NCBI GenBank assembly: GCA_034440615.1
Contig: JAOTOM010004870.1
Location: forward strand, 1 to 64,000
Reading direction: 5' to 3'
DNA from: Ashinkailepas kermadecensis
Taxonomy: Eukaryota > Arthropoda > Thecostraca > Neolepadidae
DNA: 64,000 bases
This document shows positions 33,027-44,460 of the stretch, piece after piece. The notes below the pieces were generated by a model. It did no database searches, had not been told where the DNA came from, and saw nothing but the letters and a program-made list of their open reading frames with translations. A program made the position numbers and the translations under genes. The first letter of the stretch is position 1; every line of letters starts with the position of its first letter.

Positions 33027-33330
33027 GATCCAAGGGAGCCTCCTGTAATCTCAGTGGGGTCTCATAGTCCCAGGGGACTACTTATGATCCCAGGGTCCTA
33101 CGATCCGAGTGCGGCCTCCTATAAACCCATGGGCCACCTATTCTTCCAGGGAAACTCCTAGAATCACAGGCGGCCTCCAATAATCCCAGTGGAAATGTTT
33201 AGTCCCAGGGGACAATATATCACCCCAGGGGGCCTCATGCAGCTCCAGGAGTGTATGCAGAAGGCTTGTAGGCCCCTCCGGGGCCTCCTGCAATCCAAGG
33301 GACCTTCGGCAGGCCCAAAAGGCCTTCTCA
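32800..33330 (+). repeat. Degenerate ~20-bp minisatellite
   Basis: Units of the form CTATGATCCCAGGGGACCAC are repeated with many substitutions and interrupted by a (TA)n run at 32997-33023. A related array in the opposite orientation lies at 36670-36890. Frames rich in Pro/Gly/Tyr come from the repeat. Confidence 0.75.
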
Positions 33331-33985
33331 ATGCGGGCTCCTTTGCAAGAGGGAGCTTGCATTTGGAACGTATATATATATATATATATATCTTTCTGCT
33401 TCCAACTACCACAAGCACGAACATAGCGCTGACGGACTTCTGCCCGGAGCAAAGGGACTCAATTGTCAATAATCTCCGACGGGGTTAAAGGTGGGCTGCG
33501 GTGACTGACCCCGCCGTGCCCCCAGACGTTTCCGCAAGCAAGCGTGAGGGATGCACGAGCGCCGGACGCCGCCGGCAGATGGCAGTGGGGAAGCGGTTAC
33601 CGATGCGACAGTCAGTTTGTTGCCGTGGTGATGTCCCTCGGTTTCAAGCTGGACGCGCAGCATGTCCGTGTCGCTCGCTCGTGTTCTCGTGCCGAGTGTA
33701 AGGGGGGGGGGGGGTTTTTTTCTTTTTGGGGGGCCCAGGCCCCCCAATGTTGTTCTTGGCCCCCATGTTGATTTTGGGCCCCAAACAAATATATTTTTTT
33801 ATGTTTTTAAGAAAAGGGAAGGAAAAAAAAAAAAACACAATGTGAAAAAAAAAAATTTATAATAAACACTACTTTTTTTAAAAAAAAAAAAAAAAATAGT
33901 TAATAGATGGCCCCCCCCTTCCCTTTTTAATATAAAATAAAAATTTTTTAAAAAAAAAAAAAAAAAAAATTTTTGGGGGGGTGAC
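33331..33985. repeat. Low-complexity tract (TA, G, A/T homopolymers)
   Basis: A (TA)n run at 33371-33391, then after ~300 bp of ordinary sequence, long G, C, T and A homopolymer runs at 33700-33985. Possible remains of a hAT-like G-rich terminus; not resolvable by eye. Confidence 0.6.
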
Positions 33986-34199
33986 GAGTGATCAGTGCGA
34001 CGTGTTGCGATTGAAGCTCGTGACACACGAGGTGCGCGAACAACTTTCGGTCTGCGTGTGCCCGGTGTCGCTCAGCAGCCATGGTCAGGATGTGCGCCGC
34101 CATCGCCCTCGCTGCAAGATCACCGCCGGTGACGTACCGCTTTTGATTTCGGTTTGTAGTTCACCTCCTTTGCATTTACTTCCGTGTCTTCTTCAGACA

Positions 34200-36235
34200 G
34201 ACAGACAGACATGTATTAAGGCCATCCACAATTAACTCGTGGCTATTACAGCCCACGTCATGCAAATAAAAAGAGGTCGGCAGAAGTATCATACATTCAG
34301 ATATCGTCTACGAGCAGTCATAAAAGCAGACACATAAATAAGGCGCTAAGTGCCTCCACAATCCGGGTTCCTACGCAGGTGACGCTTTAGGTGCGGTCCA
34401 AACAGGTGGATGGGTAGCCGCGTCAGATCGGGCGGCAAAGCATTGTATTGTCTAGCCGCGCGATTACAAAAACGTCGCTTGCCCATGTTGGTTCGCGATC
34501 TGGGCACGTGAAGATCGCTGTCTTGCCTGGTGGTCCTGTCGCGTGTCTGTGATACCAGAGCAAATTCGCAGGCTAGTGACTCTGGCTCACCCAGGCGGCG
34601 CACCTTGTGCAGCAAGGTCAGCGTGTGGTACTGAACGAGGTCCCGCGCGTTCAGCCAGCCAAATTTCTCCAGAAGATCCGATACATGATCAAATTTTTTG
34701 CGGCCGAAAATTACTTTTGCTGCATAGTTAATAATGTTTTGGATGCGAGACAGATTCTTTTCCGTTCCATTGCCGTACACCGAAATACAATACCGGATCT
34801 GCGAGAGTACCAAGGCATTGACTAAAGCGGAAATGACAGCGGGCGGCAGGTAACTCCTCAGATGCGACAGACCACTCAAAGTACCGAAGCAGCGCCTAGT
34901 GATGGTGGAGACCTGGGAGTCCCAGCTGAGAGTGCGATCAAATATTAAGCCGATATTTTTTGCTTCCAAGATGGGAATTAGATTGTGATCGCGAAATTTT
35001 ACGGTAATTTCGGGGGTGTGGCGCAAATTTTGCTGACTTCCCAGCAGCATTAGTTGAGTCTTTCCGGCATTCACTTTGAGGCCGTTTGCACGAAACCAAG
35101 AGTCAAGAGAGGCCAAAACATATTCCATCCTCGTGACGATATTTCGAAATTCCGATTTTTTCCACTAGCCAAAATGTGGGTGTCGTCCGCATATTGGACT
35201 ACCACTGCACCTTCAACGAACAGACTGAGGTCGTTGGCGAAGATGCAGTAGAGGAGCGGGCCGAGAGCAGATCCCTGAAAGACACCAATGCCGTTGGGAA
35301 GCGGAGTAGACTTTTTGAGATTGCCCAGATTGTCAGTGAGGCCGACACTCTGGGTATGATCGCAAAGGTATGCATAGAACCAAGAAGTGTTGATACCGTG
35401 GATGCTTAATTTAGTCAAGAGCCTTGAGTGATCAATCACGTCAAAGCATTTCCTCAAGTCCAGCAGACAAAGAAGGGATAACTCACCTCGGTCATTGGCG
35501 GATAGGATATGATCGGACATGGAAGTCAGCGCGGTTTCTATCGAGTGACGTGGACGGAAACCGTGCTGGGTTGAGGACAGGAGGTGGTTTTGGGACATGT
35601 AATTGTAGAGCTGCTGGTGAATGGCACGCTCTACAATTTTGGCAATGACAGAAACTATGGAAATAGGACGGTAGTTGGAAGGGCTGGTAGGATCGCCCGA
35701 CTTAAAGATAGGATGAACGAGGGAGTGCTTCCAGGATCGAGGAACATCAGAAAAGGAAATGCTGGAGTTGACCAAATGCAGGAGCACCGTGCCGATCGCG
35801 TCAAAGGACAGGCGCACCATGTGTATACTGACCCCGTCCTCGCCGCAAGCCGACGAGCCACACATCCCCAGGATGACGGTCCTCAGCTCTGACAGCGTCA
35901 GAGGTGCCACACAAAACGCACAGGCGCCAGCACGTGGTAGACGGCATGCTTGGTCTGGCATCTCTCCCAACTCTCTCACCTCACTCGCAACACGCGGACC
36001 AATGCCAACGAAATAATTGTTCAGTTCATCGGGTGTGGCGTCGGGCACCTTACGGACGGGCTTCCCGCCACTGACGGTGGATCTGATGTGCTGCCACATC
36101 GACCGACGTCCGTCCTCCTGGATGCGCCGCTGAATGTCATTGCGGGTGTCACGGCGTATGGCGGACCGTACCGCTCTGTTTAGGATGACATATTCTGGTG
36201 ACCTGTGACCGTGTTCAGTCCCCGTGACCCGTGGG
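34200..36235 (-). mobile_element. LINE with nearly intact reverse transcriptase
   Basis: Two minus-strand frames (36246-35071 and 35128-34346) together give an RT domain. Motifs in order: SWKHSLVHPIFKSG, NYRPISIVSVIAKIVE, QHGFRPRHSIETAL, LLDLRKCFDVIDH, GVFQGSALGPLLYCI, VVQYADDTHILASG, GLKVNAGKTQLM, then the thumb IRYCISVYGNG and a C-terminal basic tail. One frameshift near 35140-35155 separates them. The 5' part (endonuclease) is absent. The 3' end carries a short GTCT/CTGT repeat near 34195-34215, as in L2-group elements. The clade is uncertain (L2/Crack/Daphne-like). Confidence 0.9.
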
Positions 36236-36560
36236 ATTCCGGCCATGTCGCCCCCCGAAGCGCGTAAAAAGAGAGGGGGGGCATGGGGTCTTGGCCCCCG
36301 AAACCAACAGGTCGACTACATTAAAATGCAGTAACGTTTTGCCGAGGTTGAAAAATAGCGTATGGATGAAAGAATCTCCAATTTTAAAGGATTTGTTATC
36401 AAAAACAATTGTTTGGAAGCCAGTATGGTAGCATAGTAGATTCTGACACACATCGAGGTTTCCATGCTGCTCAAGTTGTGCTTACAGCAAGAGTTGACAA
36501 ACGGCAATCTGTGTGTATCGCGTATTCCTGAACTTCTCTTGGGATCTCTATTTAGTGAGG
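36236..36560 (-). mobile_element. Second copy of the hAT-like element, partial
   Basis: Matches the reverse complement of about 26870-27125 (ATTCCGGCCATG, GGCCCCCGAAACCAAC, ATCTCCAATTTTAAAGG, TCCATGCTGCTCAAGTT). The LINE on the left joins it at about 36236, suggesting that the LINE inserted into this element. Confidence 0.65.
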
Positions 36561-36669
36561 TGACCTTGTCTGGCAGAATCGCGGCCACGGGCACCACCAT
36601 CGAGCCCTATCCATCCGGACCTACGGGAGGCCCCACTGGGAGTACATCTGGGGCTATTGGGATTGCAGA

Positions 36670-36890
36670 GGCAGTCACCTGGGATTATAACAAAAACCTC
36701 TGAGATCATAGGTGGTCCCCTGGGATTACAGCATGCCCCTTGGATCATAGGTGGTTCCCTGTGATTATAGGCGGCCCCACTAGGATCATAGGATGCCCCA
36801 CTAGGATTACTGGAGGACCCTGGGATAATAGGTGGTCCCCTTGGATTATAGGAGACCCCATGGGTCATAGATGGTCCAAAACTCATAACC
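36670..36890 (-). repeat. Degenerate ~20-bp minisatellite, inverted relative to 32.8 kb
   Basis: Units like GGATCATAGGTGGTCCCCTG, the reverse complement of the units at 32800-33330. Confidence 0.7.
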
Positions 36891-37729
36891 CATGTTCGAG
36901 TATCCACTACATTTTCCACTGCATTTTCAAGGGTCAACTGCATTTTCAATAAAAGGCAATTGCGCCGTTCAGGGGCGCAGCGAGGAATTTCTTACAAAGG
37001 ATCCGACCCGAGGAAAAGCAAATTTAACCGTCACCGCAGTCGTCACGTGTCGCGCGCTGAAAAGTCGTCGTCGGTGGTGATGCAAATCCCAAGGTTTATT
37101 TGATCCGTGAAATATTTTGGCCGCTACTTGGGAAGATAGATTTCCAAGCTGACCAGTGAAAATCTTCCAGGTGATGGGCTACGTGCGGTTCAGACGGGAA
37201 GACTATTCGAGTTGCTCTCGCAAATACGATTTGCTGTCATCTACTCATGCAGGTAATGGGATTTTACTGGTAGAGCATTGTGAATACTCCCTACATTTGG
37301 AAGGAAACCTGGCCGAAAGCTGAAACATACGTGAAAACACTGCTATGGGCGCTATATGATCACCATGGTCGAAGCGCCCTAAGCCCAAATAACTAATTCG
37401 CCAACCCTGACTGCGCCTCTGATCCCGTGACATGTGAAACTGAGCCTGCGGCCCCTGCCGCCTGCCTTCTCAGTTGTCGAGGTCAAAGTCGTGTACCATC
37501 GTCTGCGACCGGCGGTGCATGGCAGTACACAGCCGGCCACGTAGTATATAGTATGTAGTATATAGTACACAGCCGGCCGCGTAATGCCGAGCTGGATGGC
37601 ATCGTGAAGCAGGTGCGGAAGAAGCAGCCGTTCTCCTCTGCAGGACTTGCTCAAAACTTGTTTTTTTGCGGACATTGTAAAGTCTCATGTTTTGCACCAC
37701 TTTGCGACGTGGTCTAGAGCTGCTTGAAT
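36891..37729. other. Unassigned interval with short repeats
   Basis: Holds a GGGCGC hairpin motif at 37342-37400 and a duplicated word AGTACACAGCCGGCC around TATATAGTATG at 37525-37585. No gene recognised. Confidence 0.45.
37342..37400. repeat. GGGCGC/GCGCCC hairpin tail motif
   Basis: GCTATGGGCGCTATATGATC...GAAGCGCCCTAAG followed by CCCAAATAACTAA. This is the best-preserved copy of the motif in the window. Confidence 0.6.
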
Positions 37730-39120
37730 TGTTTACTCAACTTTTTGGAAGCATTTTACTGTTGTCCAAATGGCTATGTCACCCGCGAAAGGTGAGTATT
37801 GAAGCGACGTGTCGGTGTGATGAGCAAGTATTTCGTTAATCATTATGATGAAAAGGCTCGGTGAGAGCACGCTCCCCTGCGCCAGGCAGTATTTCTGGGG
37901 CAGTGCTTGATGTGACACTGCCGCATCGGACCTTCAGGGTCCTGTCTCTGATGAAGTTGAGAATGAAGTGTGCCATATGTGCCCGGGTAGGCCTATCATG
38001 TGGAGGTTCTGTGTCAGTGCGGACTTATGTACTCGGCCGAATGCGGCAGTGATGTCCAAGTAGGCAGCTATTGTTGTGCGTTTGATGCGTATACCTCTTT
38101 TGATGTCGTGCACTACTCGAATGACATTGTCTGTTCTTGATTGCTGATGCTGGAAGCCGCACTGATATTCGTCGAGTAGGTCGTTTTGTTCTTCAAAGTG
38201 TCTCAATCGTGTGTTGAGCATGCGCTCGACCAGCTTACCAGCGCATAGGCCTATACCCCTTTGGGGTGGAGTGATATTTGTGAGGCTTTCGCAATGGAAC
38301 GACTACGTTTTCCCGCCAGGAGGCGGGAAAGGTGTCAATTTCGTGCAAGTCATTAATGGCCGCTAGTAGGCTACCCTTTGACAGCCAGGGGTCCACCATG
38401 GCGTGGATGCCTTTTTCCTCGGTTGATTTTTTCTTGCGACTCAGTCACGTGCTGCTGAGCTGATGGCCGTGAGTATTGTCTCCATTTTGCTGATCTCTGA
38501 AGTTGCTAGGTTCAGGTCCACCTGATCCTCGAATGTTGCCCAGTTCGCTCTTTTCAAGTTCCAAGATGGTGTTGTGGATAGCGTCCGCGGTCAGCTTAAT
38601 TGTAATTGGGTAGTGGTCGCTCAGTTCGGGAACGTCTGAAACTGACCAGTCAAATAGTGAGCTTAATCGTTGCGAGCAGCATGCTAAGTAAATACAACTG
38701 TCCCATCCTCATCAGGTCGGGTTGTTGTGGATGGGGGCCCAGTGTTTAGAAGTACTAAGTTGTGATCCGAGATAAACTGGTGAATTTATTGTCCCCTAGT
38801 GTCTGTCCGATTTATTCCCCAGAACAGGTGTTTAGTATTAAAGTCTCCCATAACGAGAACTGGTGGAGGAGCCAGAAGCAGCAATTCACTCGGGGCCTGT
38901 GGTGTGGGGGTTGCAGCCGACGGTGAAATGTATGGTGAGATGACTGCGGCTTGGCAATAGGCAATTTTGATGCCGACTGCTACGCAGTTCAGGGGATAAT
39001 TTAAGGTTGCTCGACAATGTGGAATGTGTTTAGCGATACGATTAGTATATAGTATAGCGATAGTATATAGCATAGCGATGGTATATAGTGGTTAGCGATA
39101 AGCATAGGTTGGTTATTTGG
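37730..39120 (-). mobile_element. Decayed Jockey/R1-like LINE
   Basis: Minus strand, from high to low coordinates: endonuclease with VLVMGDFNTKHLFWG (about 38830), then RT pieces LLDEYQCGFQHQQSRTDN, AAYLDITAAFGRVH and, after a frameshift, GSVLSPSLFIIMINEIL with FAGDIAIW where FADD would stand. Many frameshifts. The GDFN-KH--WG pattern favours a Jockey/R1-type clade. Confidence 0.75.
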
Positions 39121-39626
39121 GCACAGGGGCGCGTCGACTGTGATGGTCACTCAGTGCCCATGCGATAAGTATAGCTGCGCCCCATTTCCGAAGTGGACCG
39201 TTTACGTTACCGACATGACAAGTGCAACCAGGAAATTTACTCCAAATGGAGTCGGATGGGCGCAAAATGACCAATGCAGTCGACGCGCCCTAAAGCACAA
39301 ATCCACCACCAAATGGAGTCAGAGCCTCGAAAGTGAGTTTGAGCAATAGCTTGGCCTGGAGGTTCCGTCGCGTATTTGTGCCTGTCCAGTGTGACGTGCT
39401 GAATGTGTGTGCAGATTATTTCCTTACATAGGCTTTTCCAAGCTGTTCGACATCTGGACGTGAAAATAATGGGGCAGGATACTTTTTCCCTGTTTGACAC
39501 ACCGCTACTATGCGCATTAATTGACGTGTTGTTTTCCGAAAACGGTTGAATGTAAACGATTTCCAGGGGCCACTTCTTCCCCATTTGACGTTGCTTACTC
39601 CCCTGCCTTGAAGCTTCAGCACATGT
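39121..39626. other. 3' flank of the ionotropic receptor gene
   Basis: Contains a GGGCGC hairpin motif at about 39255-39305. Frames here look spurious. Confidence 0.45.
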
Positions 39627-41452
39627 CTACTTCACCTCGCGAGCGATTTCACCATGGCCGACTCCTGAAACACCAGACTGACCAAACACAGTAATCTCCG
39701 TCTTAAGTTTCGGCACGTTGGAATTCAGTGACATCCTTTCTCGGATTGTACGATATGCAGTTGGTATGTGCCAGACGAGCTTCTCTAAGCATATGACTAG
39801 GATCGCACCGAGCAGGCCAGTGATAAATATGAGGAAAACCTGGTGCAAGTTGCTGAGGTCCAGCTGGATTTTCTGTAGCGACACGGTGTCGGTGGGGCAA
39901 ATCCTGTTTAAAGACGCGGAAGGACGCCACCTGCCCAACTCACGGCTCACCAGACCGCCGTCCAACAGCTGGGGCAGTACGTAGTTGACCAGCTTGATGT
40001 ACTGGAAGTCGGGCCGGAACACCAGCGAGAACGAGTTCTTGACCATGTTGCCGGGCCAGATACAGACGGGGCACTCGGCCGGTGACCTGGCGCCTTCACT
40101 CGCCGAGCAGTTGAACTGCTCTGTGATGCTGCTGCTGGTGGTGAATTGGACTATCCGTCCGTCCAGCACGCTGTCGTCGGTGATGGTCGGCTCTTGTGTC
40201 GACTCGCCAAGCATCGGGCGCATCACCACCTCGCGGATGGCCAGGCTCTCGGGCCGCAACACGCTCCAGCCGTGGCCCAGCGCGTGCTGCAGGCTCGTAA
40301 ACGGCATCGCCGGCCGGCCGATGGCCATCTCTGCCAGCAGGTTGCCCGTGTAGCAGGCGTAGGTGAAGAGCGACAGCACGTAGACGGCGCTGACCGCCAG
40401 CCGGTAGGAGGGCGCCGAGTCGCAGCGCACCACCGCCCCCTGCTGGCACGAGATGCCCAGCACCAGCTGCGTCCAGAACGGCACGCTGGTGTCGTTGGTG
40501 CTCGCCGCACCCGCCGGCTGCATGATGCGCTGGCAGCGCGAGATGAGGCACAGCACGAGCACGGCGGCCGTCTGCGCGGCGAGGATGCCGAGCCACGCGC
40601 CATTGTGAAGCGGTCGCGTCACTCGGAACTCGGTGTGCGTTTGCGTGTGGGCGCGCGCAATGGCGGCACCAGACAGCTCCCACAAGAACGGGTTGGAGTA
40701 GGTAACCAGCTGGGCGCGCGTGTCGCTGTGCAGGAGGAGGCCAGCCATCATGTCGGCGCGCCCGCTGTGCAGCTCCTCCACAGCCCGGTCCCATGCGCTG
40801 ACGTTGCCGCGGGCGCGCAAGGGGTGCAGACTGTAGGTGAAGCCGAACACCTCCTGCAGGAGGAGCGTCACCGCGCCGACCAGGCCGCCCGTGATGGTGC
40901 CGTTGCGGAATTTCACCTCCATGCGGTGCATATTCGATCGGCCCAGCCGTCGGTCGTCGGCGCTCTCCAACTCCACGTAGACGATCCGCAGGTGTACGCC
41001 GCTCATCTGGCGCCGACTCGCCCCGATGCCCAGCTGGCGTTTGAGGCGTGTGTAGCGGCCGCGGCGGCAGACGGCGACTGGCTTCTCGCCGCGGTGGAAG
41101 TCGTTGCCGCGGTAGAAGCGCGTCGCGCCGTTCTCGGCCAGCATGTAGCTGTGGCGCGGCGCGTAGCCGCCCAGGAAGTGGACGTGTCGTCGGCCGGCCA
41201 GCGACACCAGCAGCCAGCGGCGGTTCAGATCGACTCGCACTCGTCGGAACAGCGTCGTCACGTTGTCAGAGTCCAACTCGGAGTCCTCGTAGTCCGACTC
41301 TGAGCCAGGATCGGGCGGCAGCCAGACGACCTGCGACGCCTGACTGCGGGCAGCCAAGTCTGGCACCAGCAGTGACTGCGGCCCCGACCTACTGATCCGA
41401 GCGAAGATGCCCCGCGCCGAGAGCAGCAGCAGAAACTTGCCAACATCGTAAC
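39627..41452 (-). CDS. Ionotropic receptor (IR family), main exon
   Basis: Encodes the bulk of a divergent ionotropic receptor, an ion channel of the glutamate receptor fold used for chemosensation in protostomes. In the 666-aa joined protein, S1 of the ligand-binding region begins near MSGVHLRIVYVEL (about 208). M1 is about 342-364 (GILAAQTAAVLVLCL). The pore segment is FWTQLVLGISCQQ. The next helix is about 409-433 (VYVLSLFTYACYTGNLLA, matching the SYTANLAAFL region). S2 follows, and the last helix is about 601-625 (FLIFITGLLGAILVICL). The frame is open to an acceptor at 41453 (CCGACAG/GT) and adds YDVGKFLLLLSARGIFARIS. GC content is far above the surroundings. No stops or frameshifts. Confidence 0.88.
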
Positions 41453-43287
41453 CTGTCGGACATTGCGAGCTAAAAACATGCCATTCATATACTGCTCAAC
41501 AGTCTTAACCCTCACAGGGCGGAGAGAGCGGTCATTTTGGCCAGCCCTTGACATTTTCTTTCGTAGCACCTAAGCCGTTGGTGCTATCGCTTTGACATTC
41601 TTGGATACCTTCCGCTTCATGATTCGCTCACATTTTGTCAAATAAAAACGTCGTAGGATCTTAGAATAGCTGGGTATATGGCGGATCAAACTCATGGTGC
41701 GATCTAGTCTCAATATTGTTTTCGATGTACCTTGAAACATTCTTCATAGACAAACCATGCAGGGTATAGTGAAAGGTGAAGTAGTGGCGTTTAGGCAAAC
41801 GATGAACGAAAAAACTGGCCTTGGGTTTAGTTTCCAGGTAGATTGAAGCTAGAAAACGTGTTTCCGCGAATCATTTTTACGACGAAAATGTTTCCACATC
41901 CGGAATATCTGTAGTGACAGATTAAGCCCCCCCCTCGAAGCGTGCCGGATTTCAAGTAAATATGAGTTCAGGTCACCCGAGATAACCTGGAACGTCCTGA
42001 ATGTATGTTCATGTACTCCTGGCGTTCAGAGGTGTGCGCGTTATTACTAGTATTACGTAATAATAATACGTACTATTACTACATACAAATGGCTACACCA
42101 GGCACATGTGCGCCGAGTTTTTGTCTGATGTGACTGGGGTTCAAAGCATATATACCGAATTTGAAGGTTTTCAGTTTGTATTTTGTACAAAGCAAAATAT
42201 TTTATTTTCATGCTCCAAAATTATCGCCGGGTTTTCTCTGGTATGACTCGCTGTAGTGGTCGTTGCTACTAGTTGCTAAACTGGATTTGTCCGGCGCAGG
42301 TATGTCGCCTCACCGTCGAGTTTTGCCCGAATAGAAGGAACGACCATGGAATATTGACAACTGATAAAACATCTCATACATGTACTACTTACACGTAACG
42401 TGGTGACATACGTTCAATGGTAAAAGGTGGGGTCATGTACAACGGTGAAGTCCAAAAATATGATGTGATATACGACATCTTTCCTCCTCCATGCTGATTT
42501 AGGTATGCTGCACGATATTCCTTGGATTGGATATGCTGCACGTGATTGCCTGCACCGCCTTGCATTATTGGTATGTTCGGTGGTCATTTGATCTCTATTA
42601 TCACTGTGGTGCGTGACAAGAACATTGCATCAAGTGTGCTTGCCTCAACCCTTGAACATGCTGATCGGTTTTTGCCTTGCCCCATTGGTCTGACGTTCCA
42701 TACTTCAGATGTTTTTTGTGTGATCGTGAGTTAACAATGGTGTTGATCGTCGATGGCTCTAATTTACGTGTACATGGCATGTCACTGGGAAATGGAATAA
42801 TTTGACAGTTATCTGAGTTTGTCAGGTATGGGGTAAACGGAGATTATGTACGTGGTTCATCGAGGGTTACGCAATGCTTTGTCTGAGAGGCTGTACCATG
42901 ATGCCGTCTCTGCGCTGCAGTAACTATTGTAGTAATGCTTTTCCTCATCGTATAAACCATATGACTGAATGATATATATATTCATCGCAACATAAAAATA
43001 AAATTGTGTTTCCCGCTGCATGAAGACAAAATTAACTGCTATATCCTGTTGCCTGTGATAGCATCTGTTTCAGCATGTGGCAGATTGCCTGTGTCTGATG
43101 TTTTGTACGAGGCAGACTGGACACTTTTTTCACCTTGGTCCTTGAATTTTGATGACGCCACATTTCGGTTAGTTTTTGGTTGATCTAACCTGAAGGTGCT
43201 GAAAAATATACCGCATAATTTTTAGAAACCAAACGTTGTTAATCCAATAAGAAAGTAACTATTCACCACCTTGAGCACAGAGTTTAC
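41453..43287 (-). other. Intron of the ionotropic receptor gene
   Basis: About 1.8 kb between the donor GTAAAC (43287) and the acceptor CAG (41453), AT-richer than the exons. No nested gene. A C-run at about 41927-41935 is the only marked feature. Confidence 0.6.
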
Positions 43288-43462
43288 CTGCGTGACGGGT
43301 CTGGACGAAAATATCCACCGTCGACCGGCGTTTGCTGTGTAAGTAGTCGACCAGACATCTCATCTGATCTTGCGTGGCGCCAAGGATTGACGGCTGACCT
43401 GCCGTGACCTGGACGGCAGCCAAAGTGTGCACGAGGAGGACGGCCGCCGGCCGGACGTGCAT
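43288..43462 (-). CDS. Ionotropic receptor, first coding exon with signal peptide
   Basis: The ATG at 43462 lies in a strong context (GCCACCATGC). It encodes MHVRPAAVLLVHTLAAVQVT followed by AGQPSILG, a typical cleavable signal peptide, then LVDYLHSKRRSTVDIFVQTR. The exon has 175 nt (58 codons plus 1) and ends at CAG/GTAAAC. The extra base and the two bases at the start of the main exon form a Gly codon, and the two exons total 2001 nt, divisible by three. An in-frame upstream ATG at 43534 is possible but would bury the signal sequence. Confidence 0.65.
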
Positions 43463-44101
43463 GGTGGCGACGGCCGCAGCAGACTGGCCGCGGCCACCAC
43501 TTACGGCTATTGCCGCGGCTATTGGAGACGCCATTATCTAGCGAAAGTGCCTGTTGATCATTCATTGGCCCGTCGGAACCGCTGTCGGTCTGTGTGTGTG
43601 TTCTGTTGATGCTAATACCTTTGTGTCTAATGCACCAACGATCGCAAATATTGCGCTTCGAGTGGAAGGCAATGGGAGACAGAAGGCTATTCGTATGGAC
43701 AGAGGCGCACACGGGGTGATTCCGGCTGTTACAGAGGCTGTACAGCTACGAGGACATTTTCTTTCGGGCGGAGAAGGGGGAAATTGGGTCTACTTGGTTA
43801 GATAGCTGAAAAATTACGCATATCGGAAGTTGTCATGCACGTCTCTTTCTCCGTTTAGAGAACCATATTGTATTATTTATTGTTACTTGCTCAATATTCA
43901 CATTCCTTGCAGCTTAATGTTTCCTGACCGATCCCGGAATGCATTGTTTCGGACTTAACCAAAAAGAGTCGTCTCCAAACACCAACAGCCACCTCCTACA
44001 AACGTCACTGACGGCCGCAATAGCCTTCCAGAACGATGATAATGGATAACGCTCTTCCACTAGGAACTGACGCAGCTGCCGACAATGGAGCCGATGGTGA
44101 A
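43463..44101. other. Upstream region of the receptor gene
   Basis: No TATA box or other promoter element can be asserted. Frames at 43554-43805 and 43914-44426 lack motifs; the latter is driven by the minisatellite. Confidence 0.35.
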
Positions 44102-44233
44102 TAGCGTCGATACACATCGGTACTAGCGTCGATACACCTCGGTAATATCGTCGATACACCGCGGTAATGGCGTCGATACACCTCGGTAATGTAGTCGATA
44201 CACCGCGGTAATGGAGTCGATACAGCTCAATAA
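44102..44233. repeat. 22-bp minisatellite, six units
   Basis: Six head-to-tail copies of a unit of the form GCGTCGATACACCKCGGTAAT. Units alternate between CCTCGG and CCGCGG forms. Confidence 0.85.
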
Positions 44234-44239
44234 TACGAA

Positions 44240-44460
44240 CGGGACCCCGGCTCGATTTTTCGGGGTCCCGCTGTCTTTTATTCGGGCCCTCGCTGTTTGT
44301 TATTCCGGACCCTGACTGAAGTTCTTGGGGCCCCAACGGGAAATTTTGGGTCCGAGCGCGATTATTCGGGGCCCCCGACAGACATTTTGGTGCCCTTTCG
44401 CGCGCCGAAATGGAGCCCCCTGGCACGACGGTAGCCCCCTGTGCCCCCCTCTGGTTGCGT
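44240..44460. repeat. Degenerate GGGGCCCCGA-type repeat
   Basis: Recurring TATTCGGGGCCCCGACTG-like words, with one further occurrence at about 46245-46272 (TTTTATTCGGGGCCCCGACC). Confidence 0.6.

Noticed and set aside
35174..36183. Several plus-strand frames of 60-100 codons
   Set aside because: Shadows of the LINE reverse transcriptase encoded on the minus strand.
40096..40794. 232-codon minus-strand frame overlapping the receptor
   Set aside because: Out-of-frame shadow of the receptor frame on the same strand, Arg/Ala/Gly-rich without motifs.
40146..41303. 385-codon plus-strand open frame opposite the ionotropic receptor
   Set aside because: Antisense shadow of a GC-rich coding exon; its His/Arg/Ala/Val-rich sequence has no domain, whereas the minus strand has clear receptor helices.
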